Below, piece by piece: positions 14,167 to 14,660 of a stretch of 14,660 bases of DNA. The stretch comes from Moraxellaceae bacterium. GTDB taxonomy: Bacteria; Pseudomonadota; Gammaproteobacteria; Pseudomonadales; Moraxellaceae. Position numbers and translations under genes: made by a program. The stretch's first letter is position 1. Each line of letters opens with the position of its first letter. The DNA lies in the NCBI GenBank assembly GCA_030684415.1, contig JAUXNL010000232.1, positions 1 to 14,660 of the forward strand. The letters run 5' to 3'. A model generated the notes under the pieces. The model was not told the DNA's origin. It was given only the letters and a program-made list of their open reading frames with translations, and ran no database searches.

Positions 14167-14660
14167 TTAGTGGCCGAACTGGTTCATGGTGTTCTTCGAC
14201 GCGTCGCCGGCCTTCAGCGCGTTGTCGCCCGAGAACATTTCCTTGTGGTCGTCACCGATGTCGGAGCCGGCCATTGCCTGGTGCTTGACGCAGGAAACGC
14301 CTTCACGGATTTCCTTGCGCTGCACGCCCGCCACATAGGCCAGCATGCCCTGCTCACCGAAGTAACCCTTGGACAGCTCGTGCATGTGCAGGGCAGTCGT
14401 GTGGTAGGTCGGCAGCGTGATCAGGTGATGGAACACACCGGCTTCACGGGCGGCATCGGCCTGGAAGGTGCGGATCATTTCATCAGCGGCCTTGGCCAGA
14501 TCGGTGTTGTCGTACTCGACGCTCATCAGCTTGGCGCGGTCGTAAGCAGAAACGTCCTTGCCTTCTTTGACGAAGCGGTCGTAGGCCTGCTGACGGAAGT
14601 TCAGCGTCCAGTTGAACGACGGGCTGTTGTTGTACACCAGCTTGGCGTTCGGAACGACTT
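14167..14660 (-). CDS. aceA: Isocitrate lyase, C-terminal part (runs off right edge)
   Basis: The last 163 codons of isocitrate lyase, which splits isocitrate to glyoxylate and succinate in the glyoxylate shunt and is needed for growth on acetate, fatty acids or alkanes. The substrate-binding motif SPSFNW lies in LVYNNSPSFNWT. The C-terminus GVSCVKHQAMAGSDIGDDHKEMFSG is that of the long (about 530 aa) Pseudomonas/Alcanivorax-type enzyme and not of the E. coli type. The catalytic KKCGH motif lies upstream of the window. The frame stays open to the right edge, so the GTG at 14637 is an internal valine and not a start. The gene ends in a strong terminator. Confidence 0.95.
   Translation of the reverse strand, partial: VVPNAKLVYNNSPSFNWTLNFRQQAYDRFVKEGKDVSAYDRAKLMSVEYDNTDLAKAADEMIRTFQADAAREAGVFHHLITLPTYHTTALHMHELSKGYFGEQGMLAYVAGVQRKEIREGVSCVKHQAMAGSDIGDDHKEMFSGDNALKAGDASKNTMNQFGH

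Overview
The window reads as chromosomal DNA of a GC-rich gammaproteobacterium. The protein set points to the Pseudomonas/Alcanivorax side of the class: a long-type isocitrate lyase, a DUF2489 protein, a DUF349 HEAT-repeat protein, and a purB/roxA neighbourhood. I cannot fix the genus from the sequence alone. Most of the window is ordinary core metabolism. No rRNA, tRNA, CRISPR array, transposase or phage gene is visible.

Left part (1-3223, minus strand). The N-terminal 233 residues of a DUF349/HEAT-repeat protein run off the left edge. They overlap by 7 nt the stop codon of a membrane-anchored PlsC/YihG-type acyltransferase. An AraC-family regulator follows, transcribed away from an alpha-methylacyl-CoA racemase-like gene (3224-4408, plus). 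A candidate promoter and operator for the racemase gene lies at 3162-3189. A bidirectional terminator separates this gene from the next pair.

Middle (4569-8427). A periplasmic redox pair on the minus strand, a DsbD/ScsB-like thiol transporter and an exported peroxiredoxin-like protein, is joined by a 4-nt ATGA overlap. A DUF2489 membrane protein is transcribed divergently, and a 22-bp palindrome lies between the two. Between the DUF2489 gene and the next minus-strand gene is a 419-bp convergent gap packed with palindromic repeats.

Right part (8428-14660, all minus). From the right edge the order is: the C-terminal 163 codons of isocitrate lyase with its terminator, a lipoprotein of unknown function, purB, an AT-rich solitary mrr type IV restriction gene, roxA (ribosomal protein L16 arginine hydroxylase), and a small DUF7931/PLD-like protein. 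The mrr gene looks like a cargo insertion between purB and roxA.

The most unusual non-coding content is a dispersed, highly structured repeat. It has three copies (3018-3116 plus, 8153-8321 minus, 9038-9171 plus). Each is a string of hairpins and shares a 40-nt core that is 40/40 identical between two copies and 37/40 in the third. The 8153-8321 copy has 19-bp terminal inverted repeats like a MITE. A solo version of its end hairpin sits at 1754-1787, overlapping the AraC stop codon and carrying paired (compensatory) base changes. I cannot name a known family for it.
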